64,000 nucleotides of DNA from Galbula dea (lineage: Eukaryota > Chordata > Aves > Piciformes > Galbulidae), in NCBI GenBank assembly GCA_013399015.1, contig VWZX01007457.1:185989-249988 (forward strand), given 5' to 3'. The translations under genes were made by a program, and so were the position numbers. Under the pieces are notes generated by a model. That model ran no database searches. It was not told the DNA's origin and saw only the letters and a list, made by a program, of their open reading frames with translations. Each line of letters starts with the position of its first letter. Positions within the stretch are counted from its first letter, which is position 1. Shown here piece by piece: positions 11,758 through 22,843 of this stretch.

Positions 11758-12003
11758 AATCCCAGCATGTTTGGGGTTGGAAGAGACCTCTGGGGATCAT
11801 CCAGTCCAATCCCCCCCGCTCCAGTCCTGTCCCAACAGGTTCTACTAACAAGTCTGTATACATCTTTCTGAAAGGCCCTTGAAGTACTGAAAGGCCACAA
11901 GAAGGTTTCCCTGGAGCCTTCTGTTGTCCAGGCTGAACAACCCCAACTCTCTCAGCCCTTCCTCACACCAGAGGAGTTCCACCCTCAGTCATTCTTGTGA
12001 CCC
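11758..12003 (-). mobile_element. CR1 retrotransposon, older group, internally deleted
   Basis: The left end, 'GGTTGGAAGAGACCTCTGGG' with 'GATCATCCAGTCCAA', is a CR1 3' end. The right part, 'GAAAGGCCACAAGAAGGTTT' and 'CCAGGCTGAACAACCCCAAC', belongs to the ORF2 region several hundred bases upstream in the element. The middle is missing or unrecognisable, so this is an old copy with a large internal deletion. Confidence 0.85.
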
Positions 12004-15000
12004 AAACCATTCTGTGGTTCTATAATGCTCCACCCCACTTTGGGCCAAGCAGTTTCCATTCTCTGACCCCACAGGCAATGCCTCCTGGCTTCAAGAAGCC
12101 AAGTCAGGAAATAGCATCATTTTCAGCCTGGTTTTCAGCACTCACTGTGGAGGGCCAGGCACTGGAAGAGCTTCCAGCCACCAGCTGCTCTGCCCCACAC
12201 TGCCCAAAGGTACCAGGCTGATCTTGCAGCTCCCAGGCTGGGGCTGGGCTGCTCAGTGGCTTTCCTGGAAAAGAAAAGGGCATTCCAGGTGTAGTATCAG
12301 CACTGGTGTAAAATCTGGGGGAGAGGGGAGGGGGGAGAATATTTTCTTTCCCAAAATGAAGATCTTGCCAATAGATTTTCCAATATTCCTGACAGTGGGA
12401 GAGATTTAGGTGCTGAGGAATTAGGGCAGGAACAGTGCACCAGAAGGATAAATGGATAAGGAATTATTTAGGGCTGTTCTGGATCTATTGATGTTTACTA
12501 AGCCTGTGTGTACAGAGGGTCACTGGGGACAGCTCTGAGCCAGTAGGGCAGTGAGATGCAGACCTCCCTCCTCCATCAAATATCCCTTACAGCATTAACC
12601 ACAGAGAGAGATCAACTGAACACAGTTTTTAACATGCAGGAGAACTTCAGAAAGGGAAAAAAAAAAGAAGTCTCTGAACATTTAGATTTTCTTGCCACAT
12701 CATCAGACAGTAAACAAGATGAAATCAGAATAACCCTGCATGAACTTCACCTGATACCTGGCTGAGGCACAGAAACATTCCCTGTTGCTGTATGGCACAG
12801 CACTGACTTGTCTCACCCTCCCCAGCCATGGCTTTCAAGCACATCATTCCTCTCAGAGTCAGACAACTCCTCTTCCTAGAAAGAGCCTTCGTTTGGAGGA
12901 TGCATTTCGAGGGTTTATCTCCATGCTATTGTCTTTCAGCATGTTCCTGATGATGGAAATGTTTGCACCCCAATGCACCATCCTGCTGGAGACAGAGCAC
13001 AGCAGAAGCTGCAGCTCCCTCCTGTCCTTCTCTTTGGAGAGCCAATCTCTTGGATTTCTGCACATTTTTAGGTGCCCAGCACTGGGCTATGGAGCTAGGC
13101 CAGTCTGGACTTGCAAGTTCTGCTGGAGGTGGTTGGAAACTTGTTGCTCTTTGTCTGCACTTCAGCAACAGCAAACAAGAAGAGCTGATGTGTAAGAGGT
13201 GCAGGAATGAAACTCAGCTCTTCCTTAGCTAAGGGAATATGGATTCTTGCTTCAGCTCCATGTGTATATTTTAATGTGAATGATAGAACTTCTTCCAATC
13301 TCAATAAATACCTAAGAACAATAATAATATCCTTAATAAGTAGATGAGAGGTTCCTGTAAGCCTCTACTGTGTGATTTTGCATTGCTCTGAGATCCCCTC
13401 ACTGGGTTTGTTCTAGGCTGTAAAGGAAGGTGTATCCCACAGATTCCATATGGAATCTTTCTACCTACTGGAGCCACAGGTGGATCCAATGATTCCATAA
13501 ATCTCTGAACCATGGAATTAAACTACCTGCTGCAGTTTGGGCCATCAACTCCCCAGGAGAACACAGGCACAAGGGCATTCCATGCTTCTTAGCAAAGTGA
13601 CATTTCTCTCACCTGAATACTGTTTGCTGTAGCTGTGTTCCATGGAATGCTTTGACACAAACCACATTTGTTCTGTGGATCAGGGGAAAACAGAAACTGC
13701 ATTATCTATCAGTACTCAGAAACTTGGGAAGGAATTTAGACAGGAGGAAAACTGTTCCACAGCAAAAAAAACCCCAACTTAGTCACTAAAACCAGTTAAA
13801 ATTTAGGATCCAGTATAGTCTATTACTCTCCTTCCTCTGCCTGCTGCCTTTTCTTCATCCTCCTAGGGCTCTAACGAAGTCTGAAAGTCATACACTGGAA
13901 ACTGAGTTTACTTGGTGCTCTTCAACCTGTCACCTCCAAAAGGCAAATCACATCTGACACCCTCACCCTGTGCAATATCCCAGCTTCCAACACAGACATA
14001 GCTCTCTAAACAGCTTCTCTCTCATCCCACCACCACCTTCTGCAGCAGCAGCCCCAGCTACTGGCTTGGGCTGTGTCTATCTGTCTGCCCATCCATCTGT
14101 TCATCTCCCCCTCCCTCTGCCCTGAGCACCAGCAGCACTGGGGGTGGGATCCTTCACCCCCCGGGGAAGCAAATAACCAGCTGCACTCCCCAGGTGTCAG
14201 CAGAAAGCTGCAGCTCCCTGCCCATGTTCCCAGCAAACCACAGAGCACAGGAGTGTTCTCCAAAAGGTGTCATCAGAAGTGGCTGGGTTCTGTATGAGCA
14301 TCCCAGAGCACACTGCAGGGAGTTGGGTTGGCTGAAGTTACCAGGAGGCAAGGGAAGCTGTGTCAGTACTCTGTAGTTTTTTAGAGGATAATATATAACT
14401 TCCAAATACCCAGATCTTTCAAGAACAGAGCCTGGAGTTCAAACCTGAGGTGAGGTCAGAGCTGCAGCCCTCATTACCCAGACAGACAGGAGCTGCAGTG
14501 CTGGAGGCAGGTGTCCAGAGGACGTCGGAGCTGTTTCACTCATCTGAGGACAGATTGGGTGTTGTCAAAGTGAGCTCCAGAACCAAGCACTGACAACTCC
14601 ACTGCAGATCATTCTCTTGGTATTCTCTGCCATGTTCCAAGGAGTGAATTCATAAATCTATCCCCAAACCTCTGGGAAAACTGAGGAGGATATTAAATGC
14701 CAACTTTGCTGGGGCGTCAGCGGATTTCCTCATCTACAGCATCCATCTCAACCTGAGCTCTTACTGCACTGGGGAAGACAGTGAAGCATCTTCCAAGGGC
14801 ACTTTGCCATTGATTTATGCCCTCACAAAACCTTCTGCTAAAGAGCTGGTACCTGACAGCACATGTTGGCTCCTGGTGTGGCTCCAGAGGAGCATAAATC
14901 AGGCAGCGAGACCCAAAAGGAATGGACAAAGCTTTTAGAAACTGCTTGTATTGAACTCCAGAGCTATAAAAGAGTCAGGTAACCAAACTCTGCTTCCACA

Positions 15001-16870
15001 CCTGAAAGGCAGCAAATCAAGTTCATAACAGAGGAGTTGCCCCAAGCCAACAAAGCTCAGCATGTTCCTGGTTCCAAGGAACAGCCTATGGAGGCAGGGA
15101 ATGGTAGGAGCAGGGAGAGATGGAGCCTGGGTTCTGGGAGCTGCAGCATCCCTGCCTGCCAGTGCATGGGACCATATGCAGAAGGTCCTGGCAAGGACCC
15201 ATGGACCAGCCTCCATTCACTGAGTCAAAGTCATGTTTGGGAGGGAGGGTTCTGCAGGAGAGCAGAGAGAGGTGAAGGGAGGGGAGGAGAGCTCTCCCTA
15301 CCGATACTGAGGGAGAAGGAGGCAGTTGTCATCTGTCTGCACCCTTACAGTCGAGAGGAAACCTCTCCCAGGTTGATTTCAGGATCAGGATTATTCTGAG
15401 GTAGAAACCCTGAAATATTTTGTAACACAAAGTTCACAGAAGTAGTCAGACTGAGCTCTGAAAAATATTATTTAGACCGATGCTATTGGGATAAGCAACT
15501 ACAGAGCAGCAGAGGGAGAAAGATTAGACAAACTCCTCCCCTTCAGGGGAGCTACCTCATGCCCATAGGTTGCCTTTGCAGGGGAGACACTGCCCTTGGG
15601 GCTGCTTTTCCCTTGGCGTTGGCTGAACCTGTGCTGTCTCTTCCTGCATGCTGTGTAAGTGAGAAGAGAAGAGGGTGGTGAAGGTGGCTGAGGATGGCTG
15701 TGAGGAACAAGGCCAGGCACCCCTGCCCAAATTGCTCCTCTTCCCACCACCTCAATTCCTCCCTCTCCAACCCCAACAGCATAACCTGCTCTTCACACCA
15801 GGAGAGAACATCTTTCCTGGAAGGAAGCTGCTGGAAGGGATGGTTTTGGGAAGCATTTGTAAGGTATTCTGGAGGCTCTGATCATCCTACAGCCAAATGC
15901 TGAACTGCCCCTGGAGATTTCACAGCTTTAGCTCAGATCCAGTGAGACTCTAGCACTGTGGTGTATTAAAGCCTCTTGGAAAGTTTATGGGCTGGCTTCT
16001 GAAGGAGGCTTTTTCCCCTCTAACTACATCTCATCACTTCTCCTGAGCGCAGTCTGTCACTTCCATAATATCTGCAGATAGAGAGGATGCTTTATGGGTC
16101 ATCATAAATACAACAAAACACTGCAAATGACTTAATGCACTCACAGAGCTGAACACCAAGGAATCCCAGAAGCATCTCTAATTAAATAGGGATTTCTTAA
16201 GAGATTTAAGTGGTGAGGTTTTGTTTATCATTTATTAGAGGAGCTCTTGTCAGAAAGCAAGTCATGCCCTAAGATGAAGTGGCTCCATATTTCACTGGAG
16301 GGGTTTTTTTAAGCTGATACTTCTAAAGAAACATTTTCAGCATGTTTTTAGGCAGGAATGAAACCATTTGACAACTGAAATGTGCAAATCAAACATCCTA
16401 GACTGTCAGCAGTGCAGCAGAAGGTTTACAGGACAAAGCTGGGCTAGAAACCCTGACCAGGAGGTGCTGCTCTCCAGTCCTCCTGCAGTGCTTGCAGGCT
16501 CCAGCCCTCCTGACCTCACTGTAGGACAGGTCCAAGGCCCTGCTTGAGTATTACACACAATCCCATTTCTGACCCTGTAAGCCCAGGCTGTTCAAATAAC
16601 CAAGAGCTGATGGAAGCAGGGCAGAGCAAAAGCTCCTTGCTTCCTCTTGCAGGGTGGTAAACAGGAGCATTCAGGCTGCAGCTGGATCCCACACTGTCTT
16701 TGAGAAGCCAAGCTTTCTGCAATCTCAGATTTTCAAAGCTGTTGATGTTTCCTCTAATTCTCCTGTCACTGGCTGAGAAGCTGTCACTGCTTCTGCAGCT
16801 ACCATAGCACCCACCCCTTCTGCAGCCCTGCTTGTGTGGCACCCCATGGTATGTCCCCAAACCCAAACTG
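12004..16870. other. Long repeat-poor non-coding stretch
   Basis: 4.9 kb without a CR1 or LTR that I can recognise. It contains a G-rich patch near 12317-12337, an AT-rich patch at 13290-13345, and a pyrimidine-rich stretch at 14070-14125. AT-rich sequence also lies at 16060-16400. None of the open frames (136 codons or fewer) has a recognisable domain. Confidence 0.5.
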
Positions 16871-17230
16871 CTTCACTGAAGAAATTATTCTTAATGTCCA
16901 ACCTAATCCTTCTCTGGCACAACTTGAGGCTGTTTCCTCTTCTCCTATCACTTGTTCCTTGGGAGAAGAGACCAACCCTCACCTCACTTCAACCTCCTCT
17001 CAGGGAGCTGCAGAGAGTGAGAAGGTCTCCCCTGAGCCTCCTCTTCTCCAGGCTAACCAACCCCAGTTCCCTCAGCTGCTCCTCACAACACTTGTGCTCC
17101 AGACCCTTCCCCACCTTCCTTGCCCTTCTCTGGCCACACTCCAGCACCTCTATGGCCTTCTGGCAGTGAGGAGCCCAAACCTGACCCCAGGATTGGAGCT
17201 GTGGCCTCCCCAGTGCCCAGCCTAGGAGGA
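16871..17230 (-). mobile_element. CR1 retrotransposon, group A, lacking the 3' terminal part
   Basis: In reverse complement this covers the ORF2 segment from 'CTGGGCACTGGGGAGGCCAC' class sequence down to 'AAGAATAATTTCTTC'. The last roughly 190 bases of the element (C-terminal ORF2 block, stop and 3' UTR) are absent at the left edge. The ORF2-like stretch 'LRELGLVSLEKRRLRGDLL' is still legible. Confidence 0.92.
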
Positions 17231-17764
17231 AAATACCAGTATTTAGGTATGACTGTTTTCACCTGGATGTCCATGTTTCCTTCAGCCAACACCTTTCACA
17301 GGAGAACTCTTCTGGTGAACAAAGAAAGAAAGGCAGTAAAATGCAATAACCAACTCTCAAGAACCATTTAACTAATTCTATGGTTCAGGAACTCTCACCA
17401 CAGCAAACTGGGGAATAAACAGCATGAATCTGAAGCACTGAGAGCAGTGGCAGCTTCCCTTCAGTGTGCCAGCTTCATCCTGAGCTCCTGCTCACCTGGC
17501 TCATTTGTTCCTCTTCTTCTCGAGGTGTTTCACTGCTAGGAGACCAACAAAACCCCCAGAGATAGGGTTCTGGAAAGGGGAAGCAGAACAAAGGAGCCCT
17601 AAGGCAGAAATAGCTTTGAAACAATAATATTTATGATGGAAATGCAGCATTTCACTTCACTGGGATCACCAGAGGCACAAAAAGCAAGGCTTTGTTCTGC
17701 ATTTATCTATCCTGAGCTGCAGACAGCTCCCCACATGTCACAGCCAGGTAGTGGAGGAAGGTTC
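17231..17764. other. Unique non-coding DNA
   Basis: No repeat or gene is recognised. Confidence 0.5.
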
Positions 17765-18051
17765 ACCTCCCCCTTTGCACTGCCCTGCTGAGGCCACATC
17801 TGGAGTTCCACAAACTGGAGCCCAGGAGGTTCCAGCTGAGCAGGAGGAGGAGAAAGTTGTTTGGTGTGAGGGTGTTGGAGCCCTGGCCCAGGCTGCCCAG
17901 AGAGGTTGTGGAGTCTCCTTGTGGGGAGAGATTCCAAGCCCAGCTGAAGGTGACCCTGGGCAAGCTGCTGTGGGTGACCCTGCTGGAGCAGGGGGTTGGA
18001 CTGGACGATTCCCAGAGGTCTCTTCCAGCCCCTGCCATGCTAGGATTGTGG
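17765..18051 (+). mobile_element. CR1 retrotransposon, group B, with large internal deletion
   Basis: The first roughly 45 bases ('GAGGCCACATCTGGAGTTCC') match the segment around 47590-47620 of another B copy. They join directly at about 17812 to 'AACTGGAGCCCAGGAGGTTC', which normally lies about 270 bases further on. The rest continues normally to 'CCATGCTAGGATTGTGG'. The 3' half keeps the open group B frame through the 3' end. Confidence 0.92.
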
Positions 18052-18237
18052 AATCTACTGCTCTCCTCTGTGGCAGGGTCTCTCTGTGGTTTCCTTGCTG
18101 GGAATGCAGCTCCAGCCTCTCCCTTCACTCCATCTGGGTCCATCCCCAAGCCCAAGGAGCCTCCTTTAATGTTAATCAAACAGGAAGATCAGAGCTGGGG
18201 TTTCAGTTGTTTGCCTTTCATGTAAATGAAACATAGA

Positions 18238-18308
18238 CTCACAGAATCATTTAGGCTGGAAATGACCTTTAAGTTCATCAATTCCAACTGTCACCCTCCC
18301 ATCAAGGA
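18238..18308 (-). mobile_element. CR1 retrotransposon, 3' tail fragment
   Basis: 'CTCACAGAATCATTTAGGCT' and 'TTTAAGTTCATCAATTCCAA' mark a CR1 3' terminus on the minus strand. Only about 70 bases are recognisable. Confidence 0.85.
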
Positions 18309-19544
18309 ACAGGATTCCAACCCTGTACTTCCTGTCTATGATTTTAATACATTTAGAAGGAAAGACATTTTCTCATTAATTGTATGTCTGCTCTAGACTC
18401 TGCAATGACATGTTGCCCAGTGTACAGGTGCTAAAGAGGGAAAAAGAACTGATTTTTAATCTAATCATAGAGTATAGAATTGGCTCTTCTGTTTACAGCC
18501 CATAACCTGCAGCCATCTGACCAAACAAGGCAAGTGGCACTGTCTGGTGGAAAGCAGAGCAGAGTTAGACTGGCTGCTCACCTAAAGAAGGAGCTGCATG
18601 CATCTTAGAAGGCAAGATAAAATCAGAAAGAAGCTGACAACATTGAAGCTATTATCTGAAACAATCAGGAGGCAGCTGTAGGATGAGGAAGAACTTCTGA
18701 AGTCCCTGCAGGCCATGGCTCTCACCTATAAACTGAGAGGAAAAATCAGCCAGCAGCTCTGCATGGGAGGACAGCAAACAGCAGGTGATGAACAGACAAA
18801 GAGCAGCATCCTGAAATGCTCTAATGGTTGGTCCTGTGGGTGCTACACATCCTCACACTGCCATGGCTGGCACACAGCTCAGGGTGGCACCAGCTGGGTT
18901 ATTCCTAATACCAATGTGCAGGCATGAGGTGGGATTGGGTTTACTGGAGGAACACTCACCCTGCTTTCCTCTCCCTGAAGGTAAGTCAGTGAGCCTGCTC
19001 TCAACACCCACCAGAAAACAGGAAGGAATTGAATTGGTTTGCTGAGCAGATGCCACCAGGCTGCAGCCAGCAGGGACTGCTTATTTCTGGGGATTAATAG
19101 ACTCACCTCGGTGCCATGGTGGCTTTGCCTCCAGGGTGAGGCTTTCATTGCAGGCATGGTTGGAGTGATGTGACAAAAAAGGTTAACAATCCTTAAGCCC
19201 TGACTCATGACTACAAACCAGATGCAATGGGAAAGAATTTTTCTCCATGTAACAGAGATTTGGTTGAAAAACATTCTTCAGTAAAATGGTTTTGGTTTAT
19301 TAACACTTTCCTCCACCACAGACATGGATTTTAAAGCTGCCTTCACCCCCTAATTCCTTCCAGAGCACCTCTGATACCTGCCAGAGCACCTCTGATTCCT
19401 GCCAGAGCACCTCTGATCCTTGTTAGACTCACCACAAAGGGTATTGGAAATTTTTGCTGATCTTGCACCCAAAAATGTAGTGGCCTCAATTCACAGCCCC
19501 TGGGGAACCTCCTTGGGCAGTGACCAGAGCCATTCACACAGCCT
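18309..19544. other. Unique non-coding DNA with one small tandem repeat
   Basis: Apart from the 21-bp tandem repeat at 19353-19422, no repeat or gene is recognised. Confidence 0.5.
19353..19422. repeat. 21-bp tandem repeat, three full copies plus a partial
   Basis: The unit core 'CCAGAGCACCTCTGAT' recurs at exact 21-base spacing (19353, 19374, 19395), with a 7-base start of a fourth. Units differ by one to three bases. Because 21 is a multiple of three, the minus strand reads a repeating IRGALAG-type heptapeptide, but I see no other sign of coding. Confidence 0.9.
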
Positions 19545-19970
19545 GCCCCAGGGATAGTGACTCCACCACTGCCCTGGGCATCCTGGGTCAGGGCTTCACA
19601 ACCTTTTCCAGGAAGAAATTGTTCCTCATGTCCAACCTAAGCTTTCCCTGGTGCAACTTGAGGCTGTTTCCTCTTCTCCTATCACTTGTTCCTTGGGAGA
19701 AGAGACCAACCCCCACCCCACTGCAACCTCCTCTCAGGGATTTGCAGAGAGTGAGAAGGTCTCCCCTGAGCCTCCTCTTCTCCAGGCTAACCAACCCCAG
19801 TTCCCTCAGCTGCTCCTCACAACCCTTGTGCTCTAGACCCTTCCCCACCTTCCTTGCTCTTCTCTGTTCACACTCCAGCCAGCACCTCAAGGTCCTTCTT
19901 GGAGGGAGTGAGGACTCCACAAACAAACCCAGGACTGGAGATGTGGCCTCAGCAGTGCCCAGTACACAGG
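19545..19970 (-). mobile_element. CR1 retrotransposon, group A, lacking 3' UTR
   Basis: In reverse complement this runs from a 5' truncation in the 'GTGCCCAG...' region to the C-terminal block 'GGCAGTGGTGGAGTCACTAT'. The final roughly 110 bases with the ORF2 stop and 3' tail are absent at the left edge. A 4-5 base insertion lies in the 'CACTCCAGCCAGCACCTC' segment. One ORF2-like frame stays open for over 130 codons. Confidence 0.93.
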
Positions 19971-21033
19971 AGCAATCACAAGAAGTGTGAAGAGGACTCT
20001 GGGTCATTGACCCTCAAAGCATCATTTTTAAAATCATCATTTCTCCCAGACAGATTTGCAGTTTATCTCACTGAACCCAGCAGGCTGATCCTGGATAATG
20101 AACCTGTTCCAGATAATGGATGGAAGCCAAGGTGCCAAAAGCAGCTCAGTTGCTCAGGATAAATAAGGGGAATTAACCTCCTGTGTGTATGGTGATGGAT
20201 AAGCCAATAAAGGTGACTTGTCAGGGAAGAGTTTGCCTGGGCAGGCAGAGCAGGAGCTGTGGAGCAGGAGCTTCTCTGGAGAGCAGAGCAGCAGGAGGAG
20301 GTTCAGGGCTCTGACAGGTCCTTCTGCCTGTGAACACCTCCCAGTGAGCTCAGTGCGTTCACTTGGAGGAAGGTAACTGAAGGAAACACCAACAAGAGAA
20401 AGCACTCAGGTAGACAGAGCACCAGAAATGCTGCTTGTGGAACACACACAGAGCTTTGGGGCTAAGCATTCCCCGGAAAGAGTCTTGATTTAGAAGGCAA
20501 AACCTTTTGGGTTTCATTCCCACTATTGATACAGAAAAACAAGTGCAGATATTTTGAAAGCAGTTGAGATGATGTCAAAACACCCTGACAACCATGAAAG
20601 CTTTGCCTCCTACTGACAGCAGCCAGGAAAACTCTGATTTTCTTTGTCTTTTTTTTCTCAGTTTCTATACCAGCTATGCCTTTAGCAGTTGATAGCTGAA
20701 GATAGCTCTTGCATTGTCCCAGTTTTAAAAAGCAGCAAAGAAAATCAAACAAATAGTCCAAAGCCTGGGATTCCTCCATCTTTTTCACTTGTAAATCTAG
20801 GTATTTTGAATCCTTTTCTTTCTGCCCATTAGAGACATGCAGTAAATGTTTGACCTATCCAACTCATGTATTGTGCTATAAAAACACCTATTCAGTTAAC
20901 AACCACATGACTTCTGATTTCACTGAGATGCTTCATGTGCATACACTTGATCTGGCTGAGAGGCACAAAAGGTGAGAAAAATATCTCTTATAAAGCATTT
21001 TTTTAAAGATAGATGGGTGCTTTCAGGCTTTGT
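19971..21033. other. Unique non-coding DNA
   Basis: No repeat or gene is recognised. A T-rich patch lies at 20637-20660. Confidence 0.5.
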
Positions 21034-21143
21034 AATCATAGAATTGTCAGAGCTGGAAGGGACCTTAAAGATCATCTAGCTCCAACCCCCCTGCCTGGCA
21101 GGGACACCTCCCACTAGATCAGGTTGCCCAGAGCCCCATCCAT
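21034..21143 (-). mobile_element. CR1 retrotransposon, older group C, 3' end
   Basis: 'AGAGCTGGAAGGGACCTTAA' and 'GGGACACCTCCCACTAGATC', then 'AGGTTGCCCAGAGCCCCATC', are the 3' UTR of the 'TGCCTGGCAGGGACACCTCC' CR1 type. The same type recurs at 32788-32952. A 29-bp tandem repeat starts six bases beyond its 5' end. Confidence 0.93.
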
Positions 21144-21148
21144 CATAT

Positions 21149-21239
21149 TGTAACTTGGTTTGCAATCACCATGCTGTAACAACCTGGTTTGCAATCATCA
21201 TGCTGTAACAACTTGGTTTGCAATCATCATGCTGTAACA
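21149..21239. repeat. 29-bp tandem repeat, three units
   Basis: 'TGTAAC' starts units at 21149, 21175, 21204 and 21233 (spacings 26, 29, 29). Each unit contains 'TTTGCAATCA' and 'CATGC'. The first unit lacks three bases ('AAC' in later units). Units two and three differ by a single base, so the expansion looks recent. Confidence 0.92.
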
Positions 21240-22375
21240 CCCCCCTAATGGCTTTAGCTTTGGAAAAATAAAAATGAAAATATTTCTTTTCCAGACAACA
21301 ACAACAAGTGAAAGATAAAGTGTTGTTCCTGGGCCAGGCACCAGTCCACCAGCCTGCCCTTCTCTTCCAGGAACAGCCAAAGTAGGTGCTAGGAACCTCC
21401 TGCTCCAAGCAGCAGAGAGCAGTCCCAGGGGATCTGGGACATCAGTGAGGGCAGAGGCTCTGCCTGCTTTGTACCAGGGACCTGCATATCCCCTGCAAAC
21501 ACCTGCACCACCAAGAGAGGAAAAACAGAGAGAAAAAGAGTTTTCCCAGCTCAGCCTCATCTCACTGTGCTCTGCTCCTGCCTAGGCCACCCAGTAAGGG
21601 ATTATCTTAACCCTTTTGCATCACCTTAACTAAAGCTCAAATGGTTAGGGGTAGTCACTGCAAACAGGACACTGGAATGTGTCTGCTCAGAAGCTTTTTG
21701 TTCACAGAGCCCAGGTTAATGACATGCAGATTGTGACCAATTCCTCATGTGGATTTTAGGTTGATGAAATGTAACCCTTTAGGTTTGAGGAAAGTTGAGT
21801 TTAAGCTGAACTATCAAGCAGAGACAAAGGGGAGGAGATGCTCACACTGCAGTGGCTGTGGCTGGTTTCTGATCTCCTCCCATCTTCTCCCTCCCATTCA
21901 TGGCCAAGGCACCATTGAAGATCAAACACTTGTCCAGAGGAAAACACAAAGTCAAAATCTTTTACCAAAAGACAAGAAAGAGACAAAACCAATATAAAGA
22001 CTGGTTTCTGAAGGCAGCTAAAGCTGCAGAGGGATTCTGCATCTGCACTTCTCCTGATTCCCCATCTCTCTGCTGAAGTTCAAACATCTTGTGAACAAAT
22101 AAGAACAAAAGTTGATGCATGAGCAATCCCAGCACCGGGATACAGCAGACCTTATGTTGCCCCAGTGATGGGTAGGTTTAGCTATCAGCTCCTTCTGAAG
22201 CGACTGACATTGAGAGACTTCTGCCTGTGAGGCACCAAAAGGAAATTTCAAGGGTAAACTTTGAAGAACAATTCATTACAGGCTCATTGACATTAGTACT
22301 ATTTGATCTCTTCAAGTCACAGCTTTACCTCTTTGAATTAATAAATTCAGTTGAAAATACCTTTGGGGCTAATGG
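21240..22375. other. Unique non-coding DNA
   Basis: No repeat or gene is recognised. Open frames of up to 120 codons have no domain-like features. Confidence 0.5.
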
Positions 22376-22843
22376 AAATACAGGAGAGAGTCCAGCAGGG
22401 GCTAGGAAGATGCTGAGAGCACTGGAGCATCTCTGGCAGGAAGAAAGGCTGAGAGCCTTGGGGCTGCTTAGCCTGGAAAAGAGCAGCCCCAGAGGGGAGC
22501 TGCTCAATGCCCAGCAAGAGCTGAAGGCTAGGGGCAAGAGGCTGGGGCCAGACTCTGCTCAGTGGTGCCCAGGGCCAGCCCAAGGGGCACTGGGGACAAA
22601 GTGGAAGCCAAGAGGTTCCAGCTGAGCAGGAGGAGAAGCTTGTTTGTTGTGAGGGTGTTGGAGCCCTGGCCCAGGCTGCCCAGAGAGGCTGTGGATTCTC
22701 CTTGTGTGGAGAGATTCCCAAGGCAACTGGAGGTGACCCTGGGCAAGCTGCTGTGGGTGACCCTGCTGGAGCAGGGGGTTGGACTGGATGATCCCCAGAG
22801 GTCCCTTCTAACCCCAACCATGCAGGGTTTCTGGGATACCGTG
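22376..22843 (+). mobile_element. CR1 retrotransposon, group B, 5'-truncated, 3' end complete
   Basis: The copy starts at 'ATACAGGAGAGAGTCCAGCA' and ends at 'CCATGCAGGGTTTCTGGGAT'. There are no large internal gaps relative to sister copies, so it is useful as a local reference for group B. Its frame (22562-22846) is open through the region homologous to the group A stop and continues to the terminus. Confidence 0.95.
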
